This document shows positions 35,437 through 44,264 of a DNA stretch of 64,000 bases, piece after piece (positions within the stretch are counted from its first letter, which is position 1; every line of letters begins with the position of its first letter). Where the stretch lies: positions 1-64,000 of the forward strand of contig JAHRVB010000228.1 in the NCBI GenBank assembly GCA_019090895.1. The letters are read 5' to 3'. The position numbers and the translations under genes were made by a program. This DNA comes from Kangiellaceae bacterium. GTDB lineage: Bacteria; Pseudomonadota; Gammaproteobacteria; Enterobacterales; Kangiellaceae. The notes below the pieces were generated by a model that saw only the letters and a program-made list of their open reading frames with translations, searched no databases and was not told where the DNA came from.

Positions 35437-36633
35437 CTAAGGATTAGAGGCGACGGTTGATGGAGATTGCGCTTTATTACTAGTGGCTTCTTCCGTTTTT
35501 GTTTCAACTATTTGACCATTTAACCCAACAATTTCTACCAGTGTTTCGTGCTTGATGATTTGTTGACCGGTGGTTATAACGTGATCGTTTTCTGTTAATC
35601 CGTCGGTTATTTCAAACACACCGTTATGCTGGAATCCAACTGTTACTGGCGTTTGGATTGCTTTGTTTTCTTTTACGATAAATACGTGTGAACGATTGTC
35701 TTGGGTAATAACAGCTTGTTGTTCGATTAGTAAACTACCTTGGTGAATATCGAACACCACTTCGACTTTTCCAAACATACCTGATTTTAAGAAATTGTTA
35801 TCGTTGTTTAATTTCGCTACGACTCTAAATGTTCCCGTACTAGTATCAATGGTTGGTCTGATTCTCTCAATTTCGCCGATAATAACTTGGTCTCCCATGG
35901 CGTCAACTTTAAGTAGTATCTGTTGCTGTTTGCGTACGTTGGCCAATTCTTTTTCAGGAAGATGCAACACTGCTTTCAAAGTACTCAAGTCAACGATCTT
36001 AAACAACATATCATTGTCACGTATAAGATTACCTTGCTTGACCAATCTTTCGGTAACAATTCCGCCGATTGGAGCTTTGATGCTAGCGTAATTGAGTTTT
36101 AATTTGGCGAGTTTAAGTTGAGCAAATTGAGCTTCATATTCAAATTTTGCTCTATCAAGTGTATCAGAACTGCCTAATTTTCTTGCGAAAAGAGATTGTT
36201 GTCTTTCTAACTCTTTATTTAATTTTTTTGAGGTCGCTTTTAGCTGTGCAACTTCTAGAGATAATTGTTCAATATCCAGTTGAGCCATTAATTGACCTTT
36301 TACAACGGTATCGCCTTCTTCCACCAATATGCCCTGCAGTAAACCCGTAGAGCGAGCAACGACTTGTACTTCATTTTCCGCCTCAAGTGTTGTTATGGTC
36401 CGATAGGTTTGCTGAATGTCGCCTCGTGCGACAGATACTACTTCGACCGGTACTGGTGGTTTTTCGTCTTTTTTATCTTTAACGTCAGCTACCTTAGACG
36501 ATTGATCAGACTTTGAGTCGTCGTTAGAGCCACTGTCGCTACAGCTACTAACGATAACGGATGCGCTAAGAAAAATAGCTAATAACCAATGATTTTTTGA
36601 GCGGTCATTTATTAAGTTATTTGTGGCTTTCAT
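35437..36633 (-). CDS. RND periplasmic adaptor lipoprotein
   Basis: The 398-residue membrane-fusion protein of the AcrA/MdtA kind is the first gene of the RND operon. The ORF track begins at 36768, but AAGGAA sits before an ATG at 36633 (MKATNNLIND), giving a normal signal peptide with lipobox VSSC. A Ser/Asp/Lys-rich linker follows, then the lipoyl half-motifs (EVQVVARSTGLLQGILVEEG and ASIKAPIGGIVTERLVKQGN) flanking a short alpha hairpin. Beta-barrel and membrane-proximal domains follow. It should bridge the permeases to an outer-membrane channel encoded elsewhere; no TolC-like gene is present here. Confidence 0.94.
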   Translation of the reverse strand: MKATNNLINDRSKNHWLLAIFLSASVIVSSCSDSGSNDDSKSDQSSKVADVKDKKDEKPPVPVEVVSVARGDIQQTYRTITTLEAENEVQVVARSTGLLQGILVEEGDTVVKGQLMAQLDIEQLSLEVAQLKATSKKLNKELERQQSLFARKLGSSDTLDRAKFEYEAQFAQLKLAKLKLNYASIKAPIGGIVTERLVKQGNLIRDNDMLFKIVDLSTLKAVLHLPEKELANVRKQQQILLKVDAMGDQVIIGEIERIRPTIDTSTGTFRVVAKLNNDNNFLKSGMFGKVEVVFDIHQGSLLIEQQAVITQDNRSHVFIVKENKAIQTPVTVGFQHNGVFEITDGLTENDHVITTGQQIIKHETLVEIVGLNGQIVETKTEEATSNKAQSPSTVASNP

Positions 36634-36952
36634 TTTTTTTCCTTGGCATCTATGGATAATAGGGAAGTACTTTTTTAAGTACTCAATAACACAGTATGTT
36701 GTCGGGAATTGCAGGTTTTGTGCCAAAAATGGAAGATAATCAACAAATTCCGTAGACCCCAACAGCAACGTACTTGATATGGTGTATTATATGACTAAAA
36801 CACCTTTCAAAATGTGTTCTGTTTGTAACAAAGTATGTGACTGGTTAGATTTATCACTACAATTTAGCGGTTTTAACCAACTAATTTAAAGCGGTAGTGA
36901 TTAGATTCGAAGATGACACTAAAAATGGAGAATAGCCTGTAAATTGAGCTAA

Positions 36953-37456
36953 TTAGAACAATTCCACCGTTGAGACGGCTTCTTCTTTATTGAAGGTTTT
37001 TTCTATCAGTGATTTGACAGCAGCTTCAAATCCCTCGCCATTTTTAATACTATCAAACAGCTCTTTTTCTTCTCTCATGGTGTAACTTTTTTCAATTCTT
37101 TCAAAAATTTCATTCCATTCAGCTTCATTGCCTCTCGCTTTGATTTCAAGTGCTTCGATTGCGTCTTGGATATTGCTCATAATATGCTGTAATCGTTGAG
37201 TCATTCGGTCGTAGAATTGGAAGTCAACAATAGCGTTTCGAACCTTGTCTTGGGTACTTTTATGAATAATTTGCAATTCAGTAATGTCGCTTGCATCTTT
37301 TGAGCCTATCAATCCTTCGACTCTGTTATACCCCTCAACGATTTCAATGAATAACTTCGATAGGTCATCAAATGGCTGTTCCGTTTCTTTTAAAGATAAT
37401 GCTAGTTGTGCAGCAGCCAATTGAAGGAGAGTGACTTGGTTTGTATTGTGTTCCAT
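36953..37456 (-). CDS. Helical protein with CheZ-like D-x3-Q motif
   Basis: This 167-residue all-helical cytoplasmic protein has no named relative that I recognise with confidence. The middle helix reads IVDFQFYDRMTQRLQHI. In CheZ the catalytic helix carries DFQDLTGQ, where Asp and Gln four residues apart dephosphorylate CheY-P. Here D83-R-M-T-Q87 has the same spacing and surroundings. The preceding helices and the acidic C-terminal helix could form a four-helix bundle. A role as a response-regulator phosphatase is inference. It is monocistronic, between the RND operon and the divergent tetR-fadE operon. Confidence 0.7.
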   Translation of the reverse strand: MEHNTNQVTLLQLAAAQLALSLKETEQPFDDLSKLFIEIVEGYNRVEGLIGSKDASDITELQIIHKSTQDKVRNAIVDFQFYDRMTQRLQHIMSNIQDAIEALEIKARGNEAEWNEIFERIEKSYTMREEKELFDSIKNGEGFEAAVKSLIEKTFNKEEAVSTVELF

Positions 37457-37677
37457 TGATTCGCCTGTATCAGTCGATAATTGTGTTGCATAGCTTGGGT
37501 AAACGTAAGATGAAAGATCATGAACTTACATTGCTAGTATAGGCAATTATCGTGGAAACGCTATGGTCTTTAGGAGAAAACGAAGCACTTTTGTTTCTTA
37601 CTACCTATAGTTTCATAAGTATCATTCAAAAGCCCATTTTGAGCGGTTTTTCACCGTCTGTGTTAGTCGTTAAGGGC

Positions 37678-37723
37678 TTGACTTTTTGATATTTAGAACG
37701 TATGTTTAAAACACTTGTTTGAA
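37678..37723 (+). promoter_or_regulatory. tetR-fadE promoter with PsrA-like operator
   Basis: TTGACT and TATGTT with a 17-base spacer form a sigma-70-type promoter. Overlapping the -10 is TTTAAAAC-ACTT-GTTTGAA (6 of 7 pairs symmetric), close to the C/GAAAC-N4-GTTTG/C site of PsrA, a TetR repressor of fatty-acid oxidation. The likely ligand is a long-chain fatty acid or acyl-CoA. Confidence 0.65.
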
Positions 37724-37744
37724 TTGACCATGTAAGGCTTTGAG

Positions 37745-38443
37745 TTGAGCACAACTAAAGACAAAATATTGAACGCAGCCGAACGTCTGTTCGCAGATCA
37801 TGGTTTTTCTGAAACGAGCTTGCGCATGATAACCGCAAGCGCTGAAGTTAATCTTGCATCGGTAAATTATCATTTTGGCTCTAAAAAAACACTAATACAA
37901 GCAGTATTTGATCGTTTTATGGGCCGGTTTACAAATGAGCTTAGTGTCGAAATGGACCGATTAACCGCAATTAGTGATGTGCTTACCGTAAGGAGTGTAC
38001 TCGAAACACTTGTAAGACCATTGACTTTATTGGAGCAATTGAGACCCCATGGAGCAGGAGTCTTTATGAACCTGTTAGGTCGAGCTTATGCTGAAACTCA
38101 GGGTCATATGAGACGTTTTGCATTAGAGCATTACTCTGATGTACTTCATCGGTTTACCGATCTACTTCATAAAGCCAGTCCGCATTTACATCAACAAGAA
38201 ATGTTTTGGCGACTTCATTTCATGTTGGGATCATTTATATTTACCCTCGCTGGACACCGTGCTCTCAAAGAGATTTCTGAAAGTGATTTCAAACAAACCG
38301 TATCTATAGAACAAATTATAAATCGACTTGTACCCTTCATGTCAGCAGCATTCTCTCATGACGCAGTTAACCAAGACAATATAGCAGATTGTAATCTTCA
38401 AAATAAACCTACTACTCAGTCTGCAGGAGATGTTAGATCATGA
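37745..38443 (+). CDS. TetR family regulator, PsrA-like
   Basis: The 232-residue TetR protein begins at TTG (MSTTKDKILNAAERLFADHG) with TAAGG upstream. The helix-turn-helix is 'FSETSLRMITASAEVNLASV', then NYHFGSKKTLIQAVF. The long C-terminal domain resembles PsrA-type regulators of beta-oxidation, and the 4-base overlap with fadE supports that. It probably represses its own operon through the palindrome over the -10, with relief by fatty acids. Assignment to PsrA rather than another TetR member rests on context, not on diagnostic residues. Confidence 0.88.
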   Translation: MSTTKDKILNAAERLFADHGFSETSLRMITASAEVNLASVNYHFGSKKTLIQAVFDRFMGRFTNELSVEMDRLTAISDVLTVRSVLETLVRPLTLLEQLRPHGAGVFMNLLGRAYAETQGHMRRFALEHYSDVLHRFTDLLHKASPHLHQQEMFWRLHFMLGSFIFTLAGHRALKEISESDFKQTVSIEQIINRLVPFMSAAFSHDAVNQDNIADCNLQNKPTTQSAGDVRS

Positions 38444-40899
38444 TTTTGTTATTTCAAATATTCATATTAGTGTGTGTTATTTGGGCAAGCGCTTATTTTA
38501 GGGCCCGAATGGGTACAGCTCTAGCGTCGGCCGGAGCTGCGCTGGTTATGATCACAATGACCAGTGAATTTGTATTGGTGCCATGGTTGTTGTTTTTTCC
38601 AGTAGCGATTCTTTTTTTCGCGGATGATCTACGTAAAGATAAGATAACTCGACCGATGTACGAATTCTTTAAGAGAGTTCTTCCACCGATGAACCAGACT
38701 GAAAAGGAAGCGTTAGATGCGGGCGATGTTTGGTGGGACGGTGAATTGTTTCGAGGTAATCCAGATTGGGAATCAATGTTAAAAACTAGCCCGCCGATAC
38801 TTTCGCAAGAAGAACAAGACTTCATTGATAATCAAGTTGAAACTGTTTGCGGCATGGTTAACGATTGGGATATTAGTTTTATCGATAAAGATCTACCTGA
38901 GGCGGCTTGGGACTACCTTAAAAAAGAAGGTTTTTTAGGGTTAATCATTCCCAAAAAATACGGTGGGAAGGGGTTTTCGGCTTTTGCTCATTCTAGCGTA
39001 GTGACTAAATTAGCATCACGTTCAGGCGCTTTAGGTGTCAGTACTATGGTTCCTAATTCTTTAGGACCGGCGGAACTATTGTTACATTATGGAACCGATG
39101 AACAAAAAGATCACTACCTGCCGCGACTAGCCAAAGGCGAAGATATACCCTGTTTTGCACTTACTGGACCGCAGGCAGGATCTGATGCTGGTGCGATGCC
39201 CGACACGGGAATCATTTGCCAAGGTGAATTTGAAGGGGAACAAGTCTTAGGTATCAGGCTCAATTGGGATAAGCGTTATATTACACTTGCCCCAGTGGCA
39301 ACCGTTCTTGGACTGGCGTTCAAATTATTTGATCCGGACTCATTGCTAGGAAATGAACGAGACATAGGTATTACTGTTGCGTTAATTCCTACTTCACACG
39401 ATGGCGTAGAAATTGGCACTCGGCATTACCCAGTTGGTTCGCCATTTATGAATGGGCCTACTCGCGGAAAAGATGTTTTCATACCGCTGTCATGGATTGT
39501 TGGCGGTCAGGACTTTGCTGGAAAAGGTTGGAAAATGTTAGTTGAGTGTTTGTCTGCTGGGAGAGGAATTTCATTGCCTTCCGGTGCAACCGCCGCAGCT
39601 AAAGTAGCCTACAGAGCGACTGGCGCCTATTCGATACTTAGACAACAATTTAAAACCGAAATAGGTCGTTTTGAAGGCGTAGAGGAAGCGTTGGCGAGAA
39701 TTGCTGGCGCGACTTATCAGCTTGAAGCTGCGCGTATAACGACTGCTGGCGCGGTTGATGCAGGACACAAGCCATCGGTTATTACAGCAATTGCAAAATA
39801 CCATATGACAGAATCTGCTCGAAGCTTATTAAATGATGCAATGGATATCCATGGCGGACGAGGAGTTATTCAAGGAGAACGAAATTATTTGGCAAATGCA
39901 TTTATGAGCACACCCGTGAGTATTACCGTTGAAGGGGCCAATATTCTCACTAGAAATTTGATGATTTTTGGACAAGGAGCAGTTAGGTGTCACCCGTTTG
40001 TATACCGAGAGATGCAAGCTGCTTCAAATCCTAATGAAGAACAAGGCTTAGAAGAATTTGATTCTTTATTGTTTAGGCACATAGGTTATGGTTTTAGCAA
40101 CTTTGTTCGTAGTGTGAGCCTTGGATTAAGCGGCGGAAGAATCGCCAGTAAGCCCGTAGCAGGGGTAACTGGTTATTATTATCAACAATTGACTCGGATG
40201 AGTTCTGCCCTCGCATTGGTTTCTGATTTATCAATGGCTATTTTGGGTGGAGAATTGAAGCGAAAAGAGAGACTATCTGCACGTCTAGGAGATGTTCTCA
40301 GTCATCTTTATATGTCTTCAGTTGTATTAAAGTACTATCAAGATAACGGTCAGCAAGCGGCTGATTTACCGTACGTTCAATGGAACATCGATAATAATCT
40401 CTATCTAGTTCAAAAAGCATTGTTTGAATTTTTCGAGAATTTTAAACCTACATGGATCAGTCGAACACTTAAGCGAATAATTTTTCCGTATGGAGCAGCC
40501 TATAAAAAGCCGAGTGATCAACTCGACCATCAGGTGGTGCAGGCAATGCTGTGTGAAAATGAATTGCGAGACCGACTAACTAAGAACATCTATATTGGTG
40601 ATAAAGAGCAGCCCGTTGGTCGAATCGATCATGCTTTTCACCATGTGCTCTCAACCGTTACCATTGCATCTAGAATACGTAAAGCACTGAGAGAAAAGGA
40701 CATCACTAACGGAGGTTCTCTTGAAGAGACTATTGCGAGTGCGGTAAAAGCTGAAGTGATCAATGAACAAGAAGGGCGATCCTATCTGTTAGCAGAATCA
40801 CTGAGACTTGATGCTATTCAAGTGGATGAGTACGAACAGAGCTATATTCGTGGTGAATCAACACAAAAGGTAAAACAAGAACCGGAAAAAGCAGCATAA
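38440..40899 (+). CDS. fadE: Acyl-CoA dehydrogenase FadE
   Basis: The 819-residue protein is the size of E. coli FadE (814). Two hydrophobic helices at the N-terminus (LLFQIFILVCVIWASAYF; MITMTSEFVLVPWLLFFPVA) suggest membrane association. A linker leads to the acyl-CoA dehydrogenase fold from about residue 120 (GLIIPKKYGGKGFSAFAHS; CFALTGPQAGSDAGAMPDTG for FAD/substrate contacts; DIHGGRGVIQGERN) and the FadE-specific C-terminal domain. It catalyses the first step of beta-oxidation. It overlaps the regulator by 4 bases (ATGA) and ends in a strong terminator. Confidence 0.96.
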   Translation: MILLFQIFILVCVIWASAYFRARMGTALASAGAALVMITMTSEFVLVPWLLFFPVAILFFADDLRKDKITRPMYEFFKRVLPPMNQTEKEALDAGDVWWDGELFRGNPDWESMLKTSPPILSQEEQDFIDNQVETVCGMVNDWDISFIDKDLPEAAWDYLKKEGFLGLIIPKKYGGKGFSAFAHSSVVTKLASRSGALGVSTMVPNSLGPAELLLHYGTDEQKDHYLPRLAKGEDIPCFALTGPQAGSDAGAMPDTGIICQGEFEGEQVLGIRLNWDKRYITLAPVATVLGLAFKLFDPDSLLGNERDIGITVALIPTSHDGVEIGTRHYPVGSPFMNGPTRGKDVFIPLSWIVGGQDFAGKGWKMLVECLSAGRGISLPSGATAAAKVAYRATGAYSILRQQFKTEIGRFEGVEEALARIAGATYQLEAARITTAGAVDAGHKPSVITAIAKYHMTESARSLLNDAMDIHGGRGVIQGERNYLANAFMSTPVSITVEGANILTRNLMIFGQGAVRCHPFVYREMQAASNPNEEQGLEEFDSLLFRHIGYGFSNFVRSVSLGLSGGRIASKPVAGVTGYYYQQLTRMSSALALVSDLSMAILGGELKRKERLSARLGDVLSHLYMSSVVLKYYQDNGQQAADLPYVQWNIDNNLYLVQKALFEFFENFKPTWISRTLKRIIFPYGAAYKKPSDQLDHQVVQAMLCENELRDRLTKNIYIGDKEQPVGRIDHAFHHVLSTVTIASRIRKALREKDITNGGSLEETIASAVKAEVINEQEGRSYLLAESLRLDAIQVDEYEQSYIRGESTQKVKQEPEKAA

Positions 40900-40927
40900 C
40901 CGTCCTTTTTGCTTTGAAAGTCAAATT

Positions 40928-40961
40928 AAGCTGTCCAGAGTTACTGGATAGCTTTTTTTTT
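40928..40961 (+). terminator. Rho-independent terminator of tetR-fadE
   Basis: A stem AAGCT-g-TCCAG / CTGGA-t-AGCTT with a 5-base loop is followed by a run of about nine T residues, 29 bases after the fadE stop. Confidence 0.92.
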
Positions 40962-41117
40962 CGTCTAATTTCAGTCAAATTAGGCATTTGGACCTTTTTA
41001 TCTTGAAGACTGAGGCGATGTTTGGCAACATCAACTTTTGTTGGTCGAGTTCGTTCTCGTACCAAATACCAATCAAATTTTTAGTAATTTCACTTGTCGA
41101 AGAATATTAGGATGTTT

Positions 41118-41777
41118 ATGTTGTTTTCATTCATTAGAACGAATGTTTTTAAAGTTGTCATTTTTGCGATTGTTTTGTCAGGTTGTCAGACTATTGACCC
41201 CAATACTGGAGAATCTAAAACAAACAATGCTGTTAAAGGAGCTGCCTTAGGCGCTCTCGTTTGCGGCATTATTGGTGCGAGAGACAGTGGCAAGCATGCA
41301 AGAAATGCTGCATTAGGCTGTGGAGCAATAGGCGCAGGAATTGGCGCCTATATGGACTCACAAGAAGATGAACTACGAAAATCTCTCGCGGATACGGGAG
41401 TTAGCGTTGTTCGAGATGGCGACAATATTAATTTAGTGATGCCTGGTAATATCACCTTTGCGAGTTCCAAAGCGGTTATCCAAGCAGACTTCTTTCCAAT
41501 ATTAAATTCTGTTGGTACCGTTCTGTCTAATTATAAAAAGACGGCGATTGAAATTGAAGGTCATACAGACTCAACTGGCAGTGTAAGTTTTAATTTGAAA
41601 CTATCTGAAGAAAGAGCAAAATCAGTCACTGACTATCTGGTGTCTAAAGGTGTGCAGGCGAAGCGAATTATACATCATGGTAGAGGACCAATGAGACCAT
41701 TGGCATCCAACCAATCTGCAGAAGGGCGCGCACAAAACCGACGAGTTGAAATTAGAATTAGAGCAATCGGTGAATAG
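41118..41777 (+). CDS. OmpA-family lipoprotein with glycine-zipper
   Basis: The 219-residue outer-membrane lipoprotein has a signal peptide ending in lipobox VLSGC and a glycine-rich segment (AALGALVCGIIGARDSG, ALGCGAIGAGIGAYM) like the YMGG/glycine-zipper of YiaD. A C-terminal OmpA domain spans about 105-218 (IEIEGHTDSTGSVSFNLKLS, then ERAKSVTDYL and AQNRRVEI) that binds peptidoglycan. Starts are ambiguous. TTG 41094 is the longest frame, and ATG 41112 and 41118 follow; AGGA five bases before 41118 favours that one. It resembles YiaD but stands alone here. Role: linking the outer membrane to the wall. Confidence 0.9.
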   Translation: MLFSFIRTNVFKVVIFAIVLSGCQTIDPNTGESKTNNAVKGAALGALVCGIIGARDSGKHARNAALGCGAIGAGIGAYMDSQEDELRKSLADTGVSVVRDGDNINLVMPGNITFASSKAVIQADFFPILNSVGTVLSNYKKTAIEIEGHTDSTGSVSFNLKLSEERAKSVTDYLVSKGVQAKRIIHHGRGPMRPLASNQSAEGRAQNRRVEIRIRAIGE

Positions 41778-41826
41778 TTTTAAAGCTGGTGTGATTGGTG
41801 GTTATTCGAACAACGCGGAATGATGA

Positions 41827-42666
41827 TTGAATAAGAAGATGAAAATATATAGTCAAGGAGAACCACTCGCACCCTGGCGAGAAAAATTACACGAGATCAT
41901 TTTCGAAGCAGACACTCCTGCCGGTAAACGATTTGACGTACTACTGATTGTGGCAATTACGTTAAGCGTAATCGCAGTGATGTTAGATAGTGTTGAAGTT
42001 ATTAGGTTTCAGTATGGCGGGATACTAGATGTCATTGAATGGTTTTTTACCATCATGTTTGCCTGCGAATATATACTAAGGCTACTCAGTGTTCGTAATC
42101 CAAGACTATATGCGCTCAGTGTCTTAGGAATTGTTGATTTGATGTCCATATTACCCAGTTTTATTGCGCTTTACTATGTAGGGGCTGAGACATTTTTGGT
42201 CGTTCGAGTGCTTAGGGTGCTGCGAATATTCCGGGTGTTTAAACTTGCAGAGTATCTTGGTGAAGCCAATACTTTGATGATAGCACTTAAAGCTAGCCAA
42301 AAGAAAATAACCATTTTTCTATATAGTATATTTATTTTTGTGGTTGTTTTTGGTTCGGTAATGTACCTAATTGAAGGGGCTGAAAACGGATTTACTAGTA
42401 TCCCTAAGTCAGTTTATTGGGCTATCGTTACACTAACCACTGTCGGTTATGGTGATATGGTTCCGCAAACTCAAATAGGTCAAATGATTGCAGCCACGGT
42501 TATGATCTTGGGCTATGCCATCATCGCCGTACCGACAGGAATTTATAGCGCAGAGCTTGCGCGAGCGGTTAAAAGTGAAGTTTCAAATGTTGCCTGTCAA
42601 AATTGTAGCGAAGAAGGGCACGATGTCGATGCTGAATATTGTAAGTATTGCGGGGCAATACTGTGA
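41827..42666 (+). CDS. Voltage-gated potassium channel with zinc-ribbon tail
   Basis: The 279-residue ion transporter of the Kv/Kch type has helices S1-S4 with a charged S4 (VVRVLRVLRIFRVFKL). A pore loop with filter TTVGYGDMVP lies between S5 and S6 at about 180-235. The C-terminal cytoplasmic tail ends in CQNCSEEGHDVDAEYCKYCG, a CxxC-x11-CxxC zinc ribbon that could make the channel redox- or metal-sensitive. GGAA lies six bases before the TTG start (MNKKMKIY). The stop overlaps the next start (GTGA), so it is translationally coupled to the HolD-like gene, an odd partnership. Confidence 0.93.
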   Translation: MNKKMKIYSQGEPLAPWREKLHEIIFEADTPAGKRFDVLLIVAITLSVIAVMLDSVEVIRFQYGGILDVIEWFFTIMFACEYILRLLSVRNPRLYALSVLGIVDLMSILPSFIALYYVGAETFLVVRVLRVLRIFRVFKLAEYLGEANTLMIALKASQKKITIFLYSIFIFVVVFGSVMYLIEGAENGFTSIPKSVYWAIVTLTTVGYGDMVPQTQIGQMIAATVMILGYAIIAVPTGIYSAELARAVKSEVSNVACQNCSEEGHDVDAEYCKYCGAIL

Positions 42667-43565
42667 AGACCGGTTTGCTACTAAATCATAACTTAGATGA
42701 TTCAACTAGATTGTCTTATTTACAAGCATTAGGAATAACCGTTTGGTCACCAAAGGAAGTCCTCTTAGCGACTCCCGACCAATCATTGCAAACAGAGTCT
42801 ACTAGATATCCAAGTGACACTTCAGTAATCACGGATGTTGGCAGTCGAGAACTCACTGATGATTCGAAAATTGTCGATTCAACGATTGAACCAGTCGTCG
42901 TTGAAGCTACAAATAGGACGAATATTATTCCGCAGGCAAAACAACCTGTTCAATCATCAGTTGTCTCTAACAATAAGCAAACTGTTTCTGAAACTCAGAA
43001 TTCAACCGACAAAGATAAAAGTGTTCAGCACAAACACAAAAATCGTCATCAGCCTCTAATGGCCGGGCAATATTTAAAAGTGGTGAAGTGGTCTAATCCT
43101 TTAGTGACTGACGCAGCCGTTAAGAAAGTGATGATTATCTGTCGTCATCAAATAGACCAGCCTGCGAATAGTTTTGCTCGGATGAATGGCCCGAGTCAAT
43201 TTATGACAGATTATATTGCTGCGCTAAATGCGTTGCTCGATAATAGCGATACTCAAGTCAGTATTCAATTGGCGCATTTGTCTGCTGCAGGGCTAAGTGC
43301 TGATTCTCAGCCATTATCAGAAGTGCTAAGCGATTGCCAACCTGATCTTATTTTGGCACTGGGTGAAGAGACTATTAACCAATTATTTGGAGAGGAATTG
43401 TCTGTTGCTTCAGCAAGAGGAAAGTTAAACTCCATAGAAGAGCGATACAAAGTTTTATCGAGCTACCATCCGTTTTCTCTTATAAAAAATCCGTCCTTAA
43501 AACGGTTAGCGCTTGAAGATCTGGTCCTAATCAGTCAGTTGCTCACCAACCAACTTTCGAGTTGA
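42663..43565 (+). CDS. holD: HolD-like DNA polymerase III psi subunit, enlarged
   Basis: The protein has 300 residues when read from the GTG at 42663, which overlaps the channel stop and removes five residues from the track frame. The N-terminus 'STRLSYLQALGITVWSPKEV' matches the start of psi (LQQLGITQW in E. coli). The C-terminal half has a uracil-glycosylase-like fold pattern (KVMIICRHQ, DLILALGEET, LSSYHPFSLIKNPSLKRLAL). A Ser/Gln/Thr-rich segment of about 85 residues separates them. Psi bridges HolC to the clamp loader. E. coli HolD has 137 residues, so this is an enlarged form as seen in some Gammaproteobacteria. The next gene is rimI, as in E. coli. Confidence 0.72.
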   Translation: MKTGLLLNHNLDDSTRLSYLQALGITVWSPKEVLLATPDQSLQTESTRYPSDTSVITDVGSRELTDDSKIVDSTIEPVVVEATNRTNIIPQAKQPVQSSVVSNNKQTVSETQNSTDKDKSVQHKHKNRHQPLMAGQYLKVVKWSNPLVTDAAVKKVMIICRHQIDQPANSFARMNGPSQFMTDYIAALNALLDNSDTQVSIQLAHLSAAGLSADSQPLSEVLSDCQPDLILALGEETINQLFGEELSVASARGKLNSIEERYKVLSSYHPFSLIKNPSLKRLALEDLVLISQLLTNQLSS

Positions 43566-43569
43566 CCCC

Positions 43570-44034
43570 ATGAAATCGTTAGTGGATATATCTCAGTTAA
43601 ATATCCGCGGAGCTAAACTTTCAGACTTGTCTTCAATCGTTAAGTTAGAAAATCAATCATATCGATTTCCTTGGTCGGAAGGTAACCTTAAAGAGTCGTT
43701 TAACGGTAATTATTTAATTTTTTTAATGTACCTTCCAGATAGAAATGTCGGTCATATGATTCTTCAAAGGGCTGCTGACGAACTTCATCTTCATAATGTC
43801 TGCGTACTCCCAGAATTTCAACGACTTGGGATCGGAAAGCTCTGGATGCAACATATTGAGAGAACAGCCAGAAAATCGCAGAGCAAAGTCATCTTTCTGG
43901 AAGTTAGGAAAACTAATACTGCCGCCATAGCTCTCTATTTAAACACTGGTTTTAAACAGATAGGTGAAAGAAAAGACTACTACCAATCGGATCAAGGAAA
44001 AGAAAATGGCCTTGTCTTCGAGTGGCGGCTCTAA
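43570..44034 (+). CDS. rimI: Ribosomal protein bS18 N-acetyltransferase RimI
   Basis: The 154-residue GNAT acetyltransferase has acetyl-CoA binding segment 'VCVLPEFQRLGIGKLWMQHI' (R/Q-x-x-G-x-G/A), the strand VIFLEVRKTNTAAIALYLNTGF and a late Tyr (KDYY). These are RimI hallmarks, and length and context (holD-rimI) agree. It acetylates the N-terminal alanine of ribosomal protein bS18. The start lies 4 bases after the HolD-like stop, so the two are coupled. The N-terminus is about 8 residues longer than E. coli RimI. Confidence 0.93.
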   Translation: MKSLVDISQLNIRGAKLSDLSSIVKLENQSYRFPWSEGNLKESFNGNYLIFLMYLPDRNVGHMILQRAADELHLHNVCVLPEFQRLGIGKLWMQHIERTARKSQSKVIFLEVRKTNTAAIALYLNTGFKQIGERKDYYQSDQGKENGLVFEWRL

Positions 44035-44264
44035 AAATATACGATTAAATCAATTCCGACAACGATTGATGGATAACTCGATTTGTTTTGATTGAGTTGT
44101 TAGCCCTAATTGGCGATAATTGCGCGCTTAATAAATAGCCAGTCATGTTCCGTTTTAATAGTTGTGTAATTCGAAAATAGACGAATAACCACTTAATGAA
44201 CCTAAGTTAATTGACATAAAGATCACTCGCTATTTTCAAACATATATTTTAACTAGGATTAATC

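Noticed and set aside
36790-36830. AACAC...GTGTT repeat before the RND operon as an operator
   Set aside because: Arms are only five bases and no adjacent regulator gene supports it.
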